From Cymodocea nodosa (lineage: Eukaryota > Streptophyta > Magnoliopsida > Alismatales > Cymodoceaceae), in the NCBI GenBank assembly GCA_036874045.1, contig CM072335.1, forward strand, positions 15,334,001-15,398,000: a stretch of 64,000 nt of DNA, read 5' to 3'. The position numbers and the translations under genes were made by a program. Of this stretch, positions 1 to 10,387 are shown piece by piece. Within the stretch, counting starts at the first letter, position 1, and each line of letters starts with the position of its first letter. Under the pieces are notes generated by a model, which was not told the DNA's origin, did not search any database, and saw only the letters and a list, made by a program, of their open reading frames with translations.

Positions 1-395
1 CTCATTTTTTGGCTCAGTAGAAAACAAAGTTGCATGGTCTTGTCTACTACTAAAGTAGAATATATTGTAACTAGATTATGTTGTACTTAAATTTTGTAGA
101 TGCAACAAATATTGGTCAATTACAGACTTCAATTCCAAAACACTATTAGTTATTGTAACAACAATAATACCATAAATTTATCCAAGAACACTATACTACA
201 CTCAAAAACCAAATATATCTAGATTAGGCATCACTTTCTAAGAGATCATGTTAAAAAATGTCACATCTCACTAGAATATGTTTCTACTATTGTTTAACTT
301 GCAAACATTTTCACCAAATCATTAAATAAATCTACATTCACTCATATTAGACGTAACTTAGGTATTTGCTCTATCCATAATTTATAAATTAAATT
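1..395 (+). pseudogene. Copia polyprotein C-terminus (RNase H) remnant
   Basis: The first bases read as the end of a Ty1/copia polyprotein. WLSRKQSCMVLSTTKVEYI matches the usual WLS+KQ..VALSTAEAEYI block of copia RNase H, followed by CC and IL.MQQ. Further on the frame shifts, and RHHFLRDHVKK, LEYVSTI and NIFTKSLNK...FTHIRRNLGI match the conserved tail (IRHHFIRDHV, ADIFTKPL, RRELGI). In-frame stops lie between about 90 and 300, and at least one frameshift is needed, so the copy is dead. It starts before the window. The LTR at 1029-2233 should be its 3' LTR. The family assignment is secure; the element's extent to the left is unknown. Confidence 0.85.
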
Positions 396-1028
396 TCTAT
401 TTATGCCATATTCTTTTCATACAACTCAAGCTCACCACTCGAGAACTTGTTTTATACTAACCCCTTATCTATGCAAGAAATTAGTAGATGTACTTATTTA
501 AGGGAAGCACTATCTTCATCTAGACACATTAACTGGAAAGAGAGTAGGACTACAATTTCTTAGTAACAATTGGTATTAAGCTTATACTTCTATGATTATC
601 ACAAGTTGGCATCAAAAAATCAACTTTTGGCCTCAGCAAACTGTCATTTACGAAATGATCTCAAGAGTAGTTATGATAGCAATTTTAAACCCTACATTTG
701 GTTTCCCAACTCTTTGCACAATGACAAAAAAGAGGAAGAAATTATAGAAATATGAGACAAAAAGAGAGAAGTTATGAGATTAAAGTTATAATATACAAGG
801 GGAGAAATCATAAGAAAGACATCAAGCTTATAAAAGGATAGCTTTGATTAAAGGGGGAGAGTTAGTCTATTATTTAGTACTGAGTTAGTTTGATCTACTA
901 TTTAAACCTCACAAATTGTAATTTTTTTTAATTTTTACACTATGAGTGACTTACTATATAAAATAACTTAAGAAGTAAAATACTTATACTTTATCGTAAG
1001 AGTATGTCACTATCACAAAAGAAGAGAT
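396..1028 (+). other. 3' non-coding part of decayed copia element
   Basis: No gene. A polypurine run (aaagggggagag) sits at 850-861. A weaker purine run (aaaagaagagat) lies at 1016-1027, directly before the LTR, and is probably the decayed polypurine tract used for plus-strand priming. The segment before it (about 965-1028) resembles the corresponding region of copia element D just before its 3' LTR. Confidence 0.5.
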
Positions 1029-2233
1029 TGAAAAGACCTTTGTATTTTGATAATATAAAAATCTGTGTGAGAAATTATTATGTATTTCATAGGTTCTAGT
1101 CAGGCACAATTGAAGAATATAAAGCTTAAAGTTTATTTCAACTGAAGACATAAGACAGATAGTTATGTAGATAAGTGATCAATACTCGGCAACGAAACTA
1201 ATAACCATCTAAGGAACAACAGCAGATAGAAGGGAAAACTTGAAGAGTTATTTGGCAAGTAAACAGGAGAAGTCGACAAGCTATGAAATAACTGTTCGAG
1301 TTTCTCAAAAAGTTATAAGTTAATTTCCTGAGTTCAAGTGATCTCACATGTGCAACTTATATTTTCACGTAATAGAAAAGAAGAGTAAAAAAAGGAAAAC
1401 TCATAGAGTTGTGATCTAACTATTCGAGTTTCTCAAAGAGTTAAGATAATCATACAACTTCTTTATGAGATTCACAAGAGACCTACACATAACCAAGTTA
1501 TGTTCTCACATGGTAGAAAAGAAAAGTTTAAAGACAAAAGAATTCGAAGAGTTAAGATAACTATTCGAGTTTTATAAAAAAGTTTGCAGAAAAGATTGCA
1601 GAGTTAACAATAACTCTATTCAAGCATTAGCAAAATAGTAACTTACTATTATTGAAACTGTCAAGATTAGTTAGTACAATAGTTAGTTATCATTGGAGAA
1701 ATTTGATCATTGCACTCCTTCATATAAGAAAGAACTCAGAACATTCAAGTAAAAGACACAATAGTGAGAGTATTATTCCACAAGCAACTAGATACAAATT
1801 ATATACATAGGAATTCACGATATCTCAAGCATAGTGTAGAATTCAGTAAAGTTAAAATCAAGTACTACAAGCTCTCCATATGCATACTCTGATAAAAAAA
1901 AAGTTGATTAGTTTCTAAAGTTTGAACTTGAAAACTTCAACTACCATAGGTTGGAGCTTCAACTTGAAAGCTCGATAGATGTGTCGATTCTTATTTCGAC
2001 CTTAAAACAAGTGCATAAGTAGATTGAATAGTAAAGCTTAAGTTATACCTTAAGAGTGAAGTAGTCATTAATAGTGAACCACCTAAAAATCTACTATATG
2101 CTCTTACTTATTTTTATTTTCCCTCTATGCATATCATTATTTAGTTTACTGTAAATTAAATCAGGAAATAATTATTAAAATTAATTGACACCACCATTCA
2201 CCTACCTTTTTGGTAGGTCATCTGATCTTAACA
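1029..2233 (+). mobile_element. Copia 3' LTR, decayed (element M)
   Basis: It starts TGAAAAGACC and then has TGTATTTTGATAATATAAAA, a decayed match to the D-family start TGTTAGGACC...GTATTTTGATAATGC. It ends at GATCTTAACA after a CACCATTCACC stretch, as in the other copia LTRs here. Length is about 1205 bp. Inside are repeated arms such as taactattcgag and gagttaagataactattc and an acatgtgcaac box, the same motif class seen in the other LTRs of the window. It lies downstream of a copia RNase H remnant, so it is the 3' LTR. The start is less certain than the end because of mutation. Confidence 0.7.
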
Positions 2234-2955
2234 TAATTTTATAATAAAATTAGAAATAATGAAACTAAAACAATAAATTCTTTTCTTATCTTAAAAAGAA
2301 GTGGCGGTTGATGTCTTTCTAATTTATAACAACACCCCTACAATAATGTGAACAGTACTAAAACGTTCTCAAGAATAAAATGAGAAATAAATATATTAAA
2401 AGATAAATAATGATTCAATTTTCAACTCATATATAACAAATATTTTCAGCAAACAAAAAATTTAATAAGGCATACAAGAAGAGGACTTTCTAATAGAAAT
2501 AAAAGTAACAAACTTAAACAATGAAAACTACATAATCAACTACTTTTGAATAAAAGAGATGAATAATCCTACTTCAAGTATATATATCAAAAGAGAAAAT
2601 ATTCAATTTAATTATGAAAATTATCATGCTACACTAAGTTAATAATGTAATTTAAAACTAATGTGCACATGCATGATAACCAAAAAGATGAGAAAATGGG
2701 GATCCTTTAAAAGTTAGATATTGCAATTTGCCATCTGACTTGAAAATAAAAGGTTAAAAAATTTACAAGGCAGACCAAAAACAGGTTGAAACTAAAAGGA
2801 AGTATAAAATGACGGAAATTTCCAAAAAATGATGGATAGAAATAGCACATTCACTGTAGATGTGCTCAAACATATGGAAAAACATCAAATTAGAAAATAC
2901 ATGATAAAACTTATTTCTATAAGATAAAAACTTTTTGGGGGATTTTGTCTTGCAT
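2234..2955. other. Intergenic AT-rich DNA
   Basis: No gene or repeat could be supported. It separates the copia LTR from the LINE insertion and could include 3' parts of the minus-strand amidohydrolase gene, but no exon could be recognised. Confidence 0.4.
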
Positions 2956-2972
2956 TATATTAAAGATTTAGG
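2956..2972. repeat. Target-site duplication of LINE, left copy
   Basis: TATATTAAAGATTTAGG here is repeated exactly at 3571-3587, right after the LINE A-tail. A 17-bp exact duplication around an A-tailed segment is the hallmark of target-primed reverse transcription. Confidence 0.9.
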
Positions 2973-3570
2973 CAGTTCATTCATCTTCTCTTGAAGGTGT
3001 TGCCAGCAGAATCATTAGAGATTGGGATGGGCAGATGGTGATGGCCTTTGTAGTTCTATGGTAGAAATTGCTCCCTTCTTGCTGAAACCTTGGCTCTATA
3101 TGGACTTAATTTTTTCCATACTATGTAGGTGCCTTTTGAACAACGTGCAGGTGGAAATCAACTTGATGGCTCTGTTCAAAGTGACATCTGAAGGTTTCTG
3201 CCCTACTTGACATGCGAGAGATATTTGGACTAGGCTTCTTTTCATGACTAAGCAGGTTAACTCCATTAGGTACACACCCAGGGAAGGTCTGCTATTGATG
3301 CTCTTGCTAAGGATGGTTTACTCAGGAAAACAACTAAGGCTTTAATTAGGATGGACAAGAATCAATGGGAGATGAAAAGCCTTCTTTTTTTAGATAAATT
3401 GGGTATTGCTAGCTTCAGAAACAGATGATTGTTGTTGTGACTCTGTTTTTTTTCTCTTGTTGTACTTCTCTTTTAGTTGGTGGGGTTTACACCTAGTCCC
3501 CCCCAATTTGTATTTCTTTTATTTTGGGTTTCTACCCCATAAAGAGATTGAGGGTTTCTTATAAAAAAAA
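2973..3570 (+). mobile_element. 5'-truncated LINE with RNase H remnant
   Basis: An insertion of about 598 bp bounded by a 17-bp TSD and ending in ataaaaaaaa. It carries the end of a plant non-LTR retrotransposon ORF2. Fragments read IIRDWDGQMVMAF, then AETLALYGL, then NVQVEINLMAL, then REG and IDALAKDGL, which is the order of the plant LINE RNase H domain (acidic residues and the final DALA). The fragments lie in different frames and stops interrupt them, so it is non-functional. The 3' UTR (about 3430-3560) is T-rich. The intact TSD suggests a fairly recent dead-on-arrival insertion. The exact subfamily is not known. Confidence 0.85.
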
Positions 3571-3587
3571 TATATTAAAGATTTAGG
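3571..3587. repeat. Target-site duplication of LINE, right copy
   Basis: Exact repeat of 2956-2972; host sequence resumes here. Confidence 0.9.
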
Positions 3588-5001
3588 AAGTCAACCCCTA
3601 GTGTTAGTGATTATGATAGTTTTCTAACATTTATGAATTGAATATAGAACATATAGTGGCCAATTGACTTTAAAGAAGGAAAAACAGCAAGAATAATAAA
3701 CAAAAATGCCATTCTCCTATTATGTTGAGTTGGCAAGACGAATCCCTCTTTATTTTTCAAAAAGGTAAAAAGCAGCTCAAAGAAGGTATAGAATTACAAA
3801 CAAAAACACTATGGTAGAGTTTGCTTAATTTGATAAACAAACTAGTTATGGGAACCTTCGTAATTCAATCCAATTTAAGAATCCACAAGCTTCAGATATT
3901 GAACTACACCTTGTGAATAATTTTTGTTTTTAAATATGGACACTACTGTCTAACAAATGAAGATTCTTTCTAGCTTAACTTTAGTTAAAAAATTAAAATC
4001 AATGAACAATAATGACATTTTAAGGGAATACCAAAATAGGAAAAATTGAACCATAAGAATGGGTATAGAGAAATAGCAAAACCTTGAAAAATAGTCGTGG
4101 AACATATTATGGACATGACATCCTTTCTATAAATTTGTTTATTACATGTCTATAACAATGACTAAGGCATGTAACTAAAATTACAGAAAATCAATTTGAA
4201 TTTATGTTGGCTAGGTCAATAATGGAAATTATTCATTTACTTAGATAACTAATAAAAAAATTTAGAGTAAAGAAAAAGGACATCCATATAATTTTCATTG
4301 GTTTAAAAAAAGCTTCTAATTAAGTATCTAGAAACTTGTTGTGATCATTGTGCAAAAGGAGAACCACTCTACTACAAAAAATCAGCCATATGCAAAGTTA
4401 TGGTCATGCATGCCTTCATGCCAGATATTGAAGATGCTTCCTAAGTATGTGTTCTTCTTAGACTAAATCATATTAACCATTTCAAGGCAATATCAATTAC
4501 TAGAAAATGTACATGATAATGGGATCATTTACATTATATATATCTAAAAGGTCCAGGTCCATATTATTTGGAAGGCTTGAAATAATTTGTTTGAAATATT
4601 TTCTGAAAAAGAATGATCATGAAAATTCATCAATACAAGGCATCATTTGGTTTTGATAATAAAAAATATAACTTATGAATAATCAAGATTATACACATTT
4701 TATGAGATGAATAAAATTGATTTGATTCTAGAGTATTGTTATACCATGGATTATGATGTTTGATTGAGTTGATGGGTATTTGATTATAGGAACAAAAATA
4801 AATAATCCAAATAATGATCTCATAATAACCAATTGCAATATTTATTTAGCTGGAGGCAGTAATACTCATAACTCCCACCAGGTTTGAATGCTGGTTGGAA
4901 TTATATTTGGCCTATACCAAGCCTTGAGCTGGAAATAACTAATCTAGAATTTTAACGTAGATAGGTACAAAGATCAACTGAAAATCCAATCCAAAACATA
5001 C
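3588..5001 (-). other. Probable introns and 3' part of the amidohydrolase gene
   Basis: No exon was recognised with confidence. The minus strand at 5000-5001 opens with a GTATG splice donor, so the gene should continue leftwards. A weak candidate at about 4840-4920 reads ...QPAFKPGG..., but it has a stop just upstream and fits the family poorly. Either the last exons are diverged or lie further left, or the gene is truncated. Confidence 0.35.
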
Positions 5002-6138
5002 CAGAAGACCCGTAAGAACAGGAAATGCCCTTCCACTAGAATCCTTCTTTGTATTATGACCAAGGACACAGAGTGTTCCTACATGAAACTTTTCCCTTCT
5101 AGAACTTAAAGCTGTGATGATTGTGGAACATAAAGGAAATGAATACCCCAGAGATTTCTTGAGCCTTTTTGAACTACCATCAGTATACTGCTGCAACAAG
5201 ATCATTGATAGAACCAAAGGGATGATTGAGTCATGAAGTGAACAGTGAAGCATTACAGAGAAGAAAACTACTGAGACTAAAGAAAACCTCATCAGACGCA
5301 TCATCAAAGCCACCAACCAGATGGACCTGCTTTGATCCAGAAAACCAGTTAAGATTTCTGGTAATTCAAAACCATCGTAGAGTAAGGAGTCGTTTGACAG
5401 TCAACACAAGAAAAGAAAAGGGAAACGAACATCTAATGGAGCATCCTTATCGCAATCCACAAGCAACGACAGCATCTGAACCAATCCAGAATTCACAACT
5501 CTAGGATGATCCAGGTGGGCTACAGAAGTCCTGCCATCAGATACAAGGCTAACATTCTAAATAAACTGCACCAAAATGTAAAGCAATGTAGCAATTACCA
5601 CTAATTACTCCAAGTCATAGGCTCTCACATCCCATTTAGTCTATTGCGAATCGCAATGCACACGCAAGTGGTTGCCTCATCTGTGCCTACATACTTTTCA
5701 AACGAGTAGAATTGTAACAGATGAGAACAATCCAACACACCAAGTGAATTGTTGTTGAAAAAAGAAAGCGCAAGATGACGACAAATCAGAGTCTAAATCA
5801 TCTTGCCGATGAAAGGACACCTGGACCAGCGAAGGATCGACGGTCGCGTATTCCCTTTGGAACACGTAGACGTGTCTACCCCCAGAACGAGAGATAAAAT
5901 CGGAGACGTCTATCTCCGCCGTGGATTTGAGTCTCTCCGATGCGAAGGCCAGCAATGGGTGTTCCAGTAGAGAGAGCAGCAGACCGTCGCCATCATCCAC
6001 CTAGAAGAGGAACCAAGCACCGGTTCGGGTAAGTAAGCAGGGGAAGACGAAGTCCGCCAGCGTGGGTAGGTCGACGAGTACCGCATTGGTGGAGGCAGGA
6101 GCGGAGTCTGGGAACGGAATGTCGTCCACGAAGATCAT
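5002..6138 (-). CDS. NTAN1: Protein N-terminal asparagine amidohydrolase-like (partial)
   Basis: Six exon blocks read in order on the minus strand: 6138-6082 (MIFVDDIPFPDSAPASTNA), 6000-5821 (LLSLLEHPLLAFASERLKS, HVYVFQREYATVDPSLVQ), 5693-5629 (YVGTDEATTCVCIAIRNRL), 5530-5431 (TSVAHLDHPRVVNSGLVQML), 5326-5288 (VHLVGGFDDASDE) and 5190-5002 (GYSFPLCSTIITAL, FHVGTLCVLGHNT). All joins have GT/AG borders. The family deamidates N-terminal asparagine to aspartate, feeding the Arg/N-degron pathway. The conserved VFQREYATVDP and GTDEATTC blocks, the latter with the expected catalytic Cys, are present. The first intron (6081-6001, 81 bp) is inferred: without splicing, a TAG at 6003-6001 would stop the frame. 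The C-terminal third was not found. Exons 1-2 are much richer in G+C than the surroundings. It is the only host-type gene in the window. Confidence 0.8.
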
Positions 6139-7270
6139 TGCAGCACGAATGCCTGCCCCCAAAGCCTGGAGACAACGAGCCGATGTCCAGTATAGTGTGT
6201 TTGTGCGTCGATGGGGCGGCCTGATATTTTAAATTAGGCCGGACTGGACTATAATAAATTAAAAAATTTGCCTACAAGTTGGATTAGCTTGAAAGTTGAT
6301 TTAAATTGGATTAAGTTAGCTTTTGGATCGATTCAAGTTAGGTTTAGGTTGACTTATACGTTAATTCAAGTTAGGTTGAAATCAATGAAAAATAAAAAAT
6401 AAAATATGATATCTTTTTTATATATATTAATAAATGTAATATAATTAATAAATATAAACATAAAGATTGATGTATACAAAATTAATAAATATTGAAGTAA
6501 AAATTATTAAAAATTTAATAAATATAATACAAATTTGTTTAAACGTAGAACTTGATGTAATAATTAAAAATATAGAATAAAGTTTAAATAATATTTGATA
6601 TGTATGTTAAAGAATTAAATAAGAGATTTATCATAACAAATAGGAAATAATTAAATAATTTTAATCATAACTATTTAATAAAAGATAATCCTGATTTTCT
6701 AGATTTTGATATAATAAATTGAAGGAAAATACAAAAATACACATTTCTTATTTTATCATTAGTATAATTTTGATGTAATAAATGTTTAAATATAATTATG
6801 TTTATTGTATATTAAATGTAAAAATATTTGATGTAATTATAAAAGTAATGTAATTTTAATTTTAATTTAGAAATAAAATAATTATTTTAAATTTATGACT
6901 TGTGTTTGAATGTGTTGGTGGATGATGAATTATGAATGATTTATTAATGATGTATTAATATTGATGTTAAATGTGATGAATAATGATTTATGAATGATGA
7001 CTTATGTTTGATATTTATGTATTTATAAATAAAATAATGTATTTAAATGATGAATTGATTATGGAAACGTTGTAAATTTTTTTATTTTAATTTAAAATCA
7101 AAAAAATAAATATAAAAAATCAAAAATTTGGTTGGACCAAAGTTAAAATTTGGTCAAACCAAATGAAAAAATAAAAGAAAAAAAAAACTTATCTTTTTAG
7201 TTGGACTAAAGTTGAACTTCAATCTATCCAAAGAAAAAAATAAAAAACTTCGGTCAGATTGAAGAATGAG
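6139..7270. other. Upstream flank of NTAN1-like gene, then AT-rich DNA
   Basis: 6139-6230 is probably promoter or 5' UTR of the minus-strand gene. 6230-6380 has repeated ttggatta/aagttaggtt words. 6400-7080 is very AT-rich with no gene. 7100-7260 contains ggttggacc/ggtcaaacc words like those in the FBX linker (25900-26060, 35800-35960), so it may be a decayed piece of element A. A left edge for A could not be fixed. Confidence 0.45.
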
Positions 7271-7310
7271 AGGGCAACTGAATGAAGCAGCATATCTGAA
7301 GCAACTATTT

Positions 7311-7464
7311 GTATGTATATATGTTTTATTTTAAGTTAATAGTATTGTAGAGTTAATTTTTAACTCAACAAACTTAGTCCGTTGAGTTATGCCTTAACTC
7401 CACGAGGGTGTGCAGTAGTTATGTTAATTTTTGTCTCTACTAAATTTTTGTTTTTATTTTACAG
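7311..7464 (+). other. Conserved intron before the F-box (copy A)
   Basis: A GTATGTATAT donor follows GAAGCAACTATTT, and the acceptor is TTTTATTTTACAG, 9 bases before the F-box ATG. The same donor/acceptor pair is at 41429-41585 in F and, reversed, at 24171-24324 in B. Joining the exons keeps one frame: ...QLNEAAYLKQL.. runs into N(R/W)QMELMQLPL. The intron contains two GAGTTA/TAACT stem-loops (about 7347-7402). Confidence 0.65.
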
Positions 7465-7473
7465 AATTGACAA

Positions 7474-8608
7474 ATGGAATTAATGCAATTACCGTTGGAT
7501 GCACTAAGGGAAATACTAAGTAACTTGTCAGCTAAAGATCTGTGTAGGCTGTGTTGTGTATCAAAGAAAATTAAAGATTGTATTGAAGAAAAATATTTTC
7601 AAGGACTACAAGCTGCAAAAATGACTAAGATTAGAGATGGATTCATATGGAGGTCATTTAATCGTAGTTCAAATACCCATGAATATCTTGCTATGGAAGA
7701 AACTACTGGAATTCCACCCAATGCATTAGAAGGAATGAGTCATATTATGGGGATAGATGAATGATTAATCATATACAAGACGAGACCAAGGTATGCAAGT
7801 TTATCATTACCTGATATTTTGATAAGAAATCCTATAACAGGAGAAGAATGTAATATAGGAAGACCTAATATATTTGAAGCACCAACTGAAAATTGTGGGT
7901 CAGCATTAATATTTTCTGATAAAAATTCTACAATTCCTGAAAAATTATATTATTGGAGACTTATAGGAAATTAGGGTGAAGATTTACACTTAAGTGTGTA
8001 TAATTTTCTGAATAGATCTTGGAATGAAAACATTATATCTAGGACAGAAATCATTAATTAACCAAACACATGTCATACTTGATGGTTATATCTATTTAGT
8101 CACGGAGATATCTATAGCATATAGATCTGATTTATACATAATGAGCATAGACAGTTATGATGATTATATAGAAATTTTACTTGTACCGAGTGAAATAGCT
8201 AAACCACCATCTACAGAATTTAATGAAATTCAAATAGGAATGTGGTATAATGAAGAAGATGATTCTACTTTATATCTAATAAGATGGTGGGATGAACTGA
8301 TGAAATTTCAAATATGGATTATGGAAGACATGAATGAATGGAAGTGGGAAGAGGAGTATATTGAAATAGATGTAGAAATAGAAACTGCTACATTACCTTG
8401 GAACCAAAAAGGATCCCTTTCTGCATTACATATCATTAATGGTAATACACTCGTATTTGGAATTTATAATATATTGCATGTTTACAAATTAAAAAGGAAC
8501 AAGAACTGCATTAAAATAGAATTAATAGCAAGAAGAACTATGCCTAAAAAGTTTGCTTGGACTGATACATTTATTCCATTTGTTTCTACTTTTCAATCAT
8601 GTTCATAA
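7474..8608 (+). pseudogene. F-box protein pseudogene A
   Basis: The N-terminus MELMQLPLDALREILSNLSA followed by KDLCRLCCVSKKIKDCI is an F-box (LP.D.L..ILS.L..K.L.R..CVSK), the SKP1-binding part of SCF ubiquitin ligases. The rest, with NPITGEE, IPEKLYYW, LSVYNF and a long acidic C-terminus ending FIPFVSTFQSCS, looks like an F-box-associated domain. Damage: TGA at 7762, TAG at 7972 (Trp lost) and a 5-base deletion near 8031 that changes frame. The start ATG lies 9 bases after a good splice acceptor. It is element cargo, not a separate host gene: the same gene sits in the same position in five other copies here. Confidence 0.85.
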
Positions 8609-9020
8609 GCTGTGATTTTGTGTGTTTAATGTTGTGTATTCTGCATTTATTTTTAGAAAAATAAAAAGGAATTTTGAAGTTTTTCATGTTCATTTTATAA
8701 AAAAACAACAAACAAAACAAAATATCAATCCAGTTTGTTGGTATCTGTTCTAGGAAACCAACTGGCTTACTTGTGAGCCACCAAAGGCATAGGAGCTTGG
8801 GTTCCACACAAGACATTGATTTATTAATATCTGTTAAATGTCATTTTATTTTATATTTTGTGTTTATCTGGGAATGAAAAAATTTTCAGAATCAACAATC
8901 GGAATATGCAGAAAGAGATACAAATGGAACAAGGTATGTAACCAATTACTTATCCTGAATTTTAAATCAAACAAAACTTTATTCATGCTTGCTACAATTA
9001 CTGTACTTATTATCAAATCT

Positions 9021-9064
9021 TTTACATTGAGGACAATGCAAAATGTAGGTATGGGGGGGAGGTA
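9021..9064 (+). promoter_or_regulatory. Hairpin plus polypurine module 1 (copy A)
   Basis: TTTTACATTGAGGACAATGC can fold (CATTG...CAATG), followed by AAAATGTAGGTATGGGGGGG and AGG. It resembles the stem plus G-tract that precedes 3' LTRs in plant Tat/Athila elements, but here it lies about 1.3 kb inside the element. Present in all six FBX copies. Confidence 0.6.
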
Positions 9065-10349
9065 ATTAAAGTAACAGCCATGTAAGTTTGTTAATTAAAG
9101 GAATTAAAATGGTACTGCAAAGTTTTGAGGAAATTGAAAATTTTTATGAACTTGCTGTAACTATCCGATAATTGAGACTATAAAATTTTTATAAACTGCT
9201 TGAATGTTATATTTAGAAGGCTATAGAAGATGCTATAGAATTTATTATTTATGTAAATCTAGATATAGTATCTTATGATTTTTCTGAATATCATGAGTTT
9301 AACAGTTTCACGATTTTAAAATGAAATCAGAATATTTAATGCTTAATCAGAAAATTATCTGAAGTCCTGAAGGAGCTGAGATGTGAATTCTAGATTAAAT
9401 GAAACACATATGATGAAAGATACATTTACTTTGACTGATTGAACTTGTATAATGATTTATGTGTAGATCTTATTAAACTACAGATAAAGTATGAGCTTAT
9501 TGTTATGGATTCATAAGTTTAGTAAATGATAGAAGTAGGATTATATGAGATTGGTGTTTTACTACATCTATATTAATGAAATACGTGCATATATAGTATG
9601 TGATTAATGCTTTGTTTTGTTTGTGCATTTATTTTTAGAAAAGAAAGAAAAAAAGAAAAAAAAGAAAAAGAAAAAAACTTTGAGAGTTTATTGACTTGTT
9701 TGATCACAAGCCTTTTGTACTTGAGCAGATAGGTATGTAAGGATTGTTGACCTGAAAAAGGACTCTGAAAATCTGGCAACCTAAGATCCTGATCAGATCT
9801 AGGATTGTTGACTGAAAGCTCGTTACATGGGTACATTAGAAAGCTCTTGTATGATTCAAGCTTGTCAAATTAACTTTTAAAGTACAAAAAAAAAAAAAAA
9901 AAACATATACTATTTTGAAAAGATACAAGTGTTTTGTGAAATACAGATATCTTATGAATTGAGTATATTTTCTGTTATCTAGAATTGCTGAAATATGAAT
10001 CTGGAATTGACTTTTGAAGTTGTTTAATGGAAATACAATTCTTTATTCTACTTGTCTTAATCAGATTGAATTGGATTGTACTTTGATTCGTATGTTGTTG
10101 AAATTTCTTCTAGAAAACTTATTGGAAAATTCAGGATTACAGATGATGAAAAGAAGAACAAACGATAATATAATTAACACCTATATGAAGATGATATACT
10201 TTGTATGTAATTTACATATATTCTAAATATCTTTGCAGGTTGATTACTGAAACATACATAATATATGTTTATGCTAAATAGAAGAAAAAAAACAAAAGGG
10301 GACGAATTAATTCTAGCACTTTTTGAAAGACTAATTAATTAGATCTTAG
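9065..10349 (+). other. Conserved non-coding zone between the two polypurine modules (A)
   Basis: No sense gene. The segment is conserved among FBX copies and has an A-rich stretch (9635-9677). On the opposite strand, 9573-9836 is an open frame beginning MYPCNELSVNNPRSDQDL that recurs in other copies. It is best described as 3' untranslated element sequence. Confidence 0.5.
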
Positions 10350-10387
10350 TTTGCTAAGGGACTAGCAAAATTTAGGTATAGGGGAAG
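10350..10387 (+). promoter_or_regulatory. Hairpin plus polypurine tract (PPT) next to 3' LTR (A)
   Basis: TTTGCTAAGGGACTAGCAAA forms a stem (TTTGCTA/TAGCAAA), then ATTTAGGTATAGGGGAAG abuts the LTR start TGTTTAG. By position this is the functional plus-strand primer of the gypsy element. Confidence 0.8.

Noticed and set aside
570..755. Short open frame in the copia 3' region
   Set aside because: No recognisable motif, and it sits in decayed non-coding element sequence.
3022..3210. 62-codon plus-strand frame
   Set aside because: Only part of it (NVQVEINLMAL) coincides with the LINE RNase H fragments; the frame as a whole is a chance opening in a frameshifted pseudogene.
5226..5504. 92-codon plus-strand frame
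   Set aside because: Opposite strand of NTAN1-like exons 3-5; splice sites and protein similarity support the minus strand.
7474..8608. A functional host F-box gene
   Set aside because: It has two stops and a frame-changing deletion, and identical context in five other copies shows it is element cargo.
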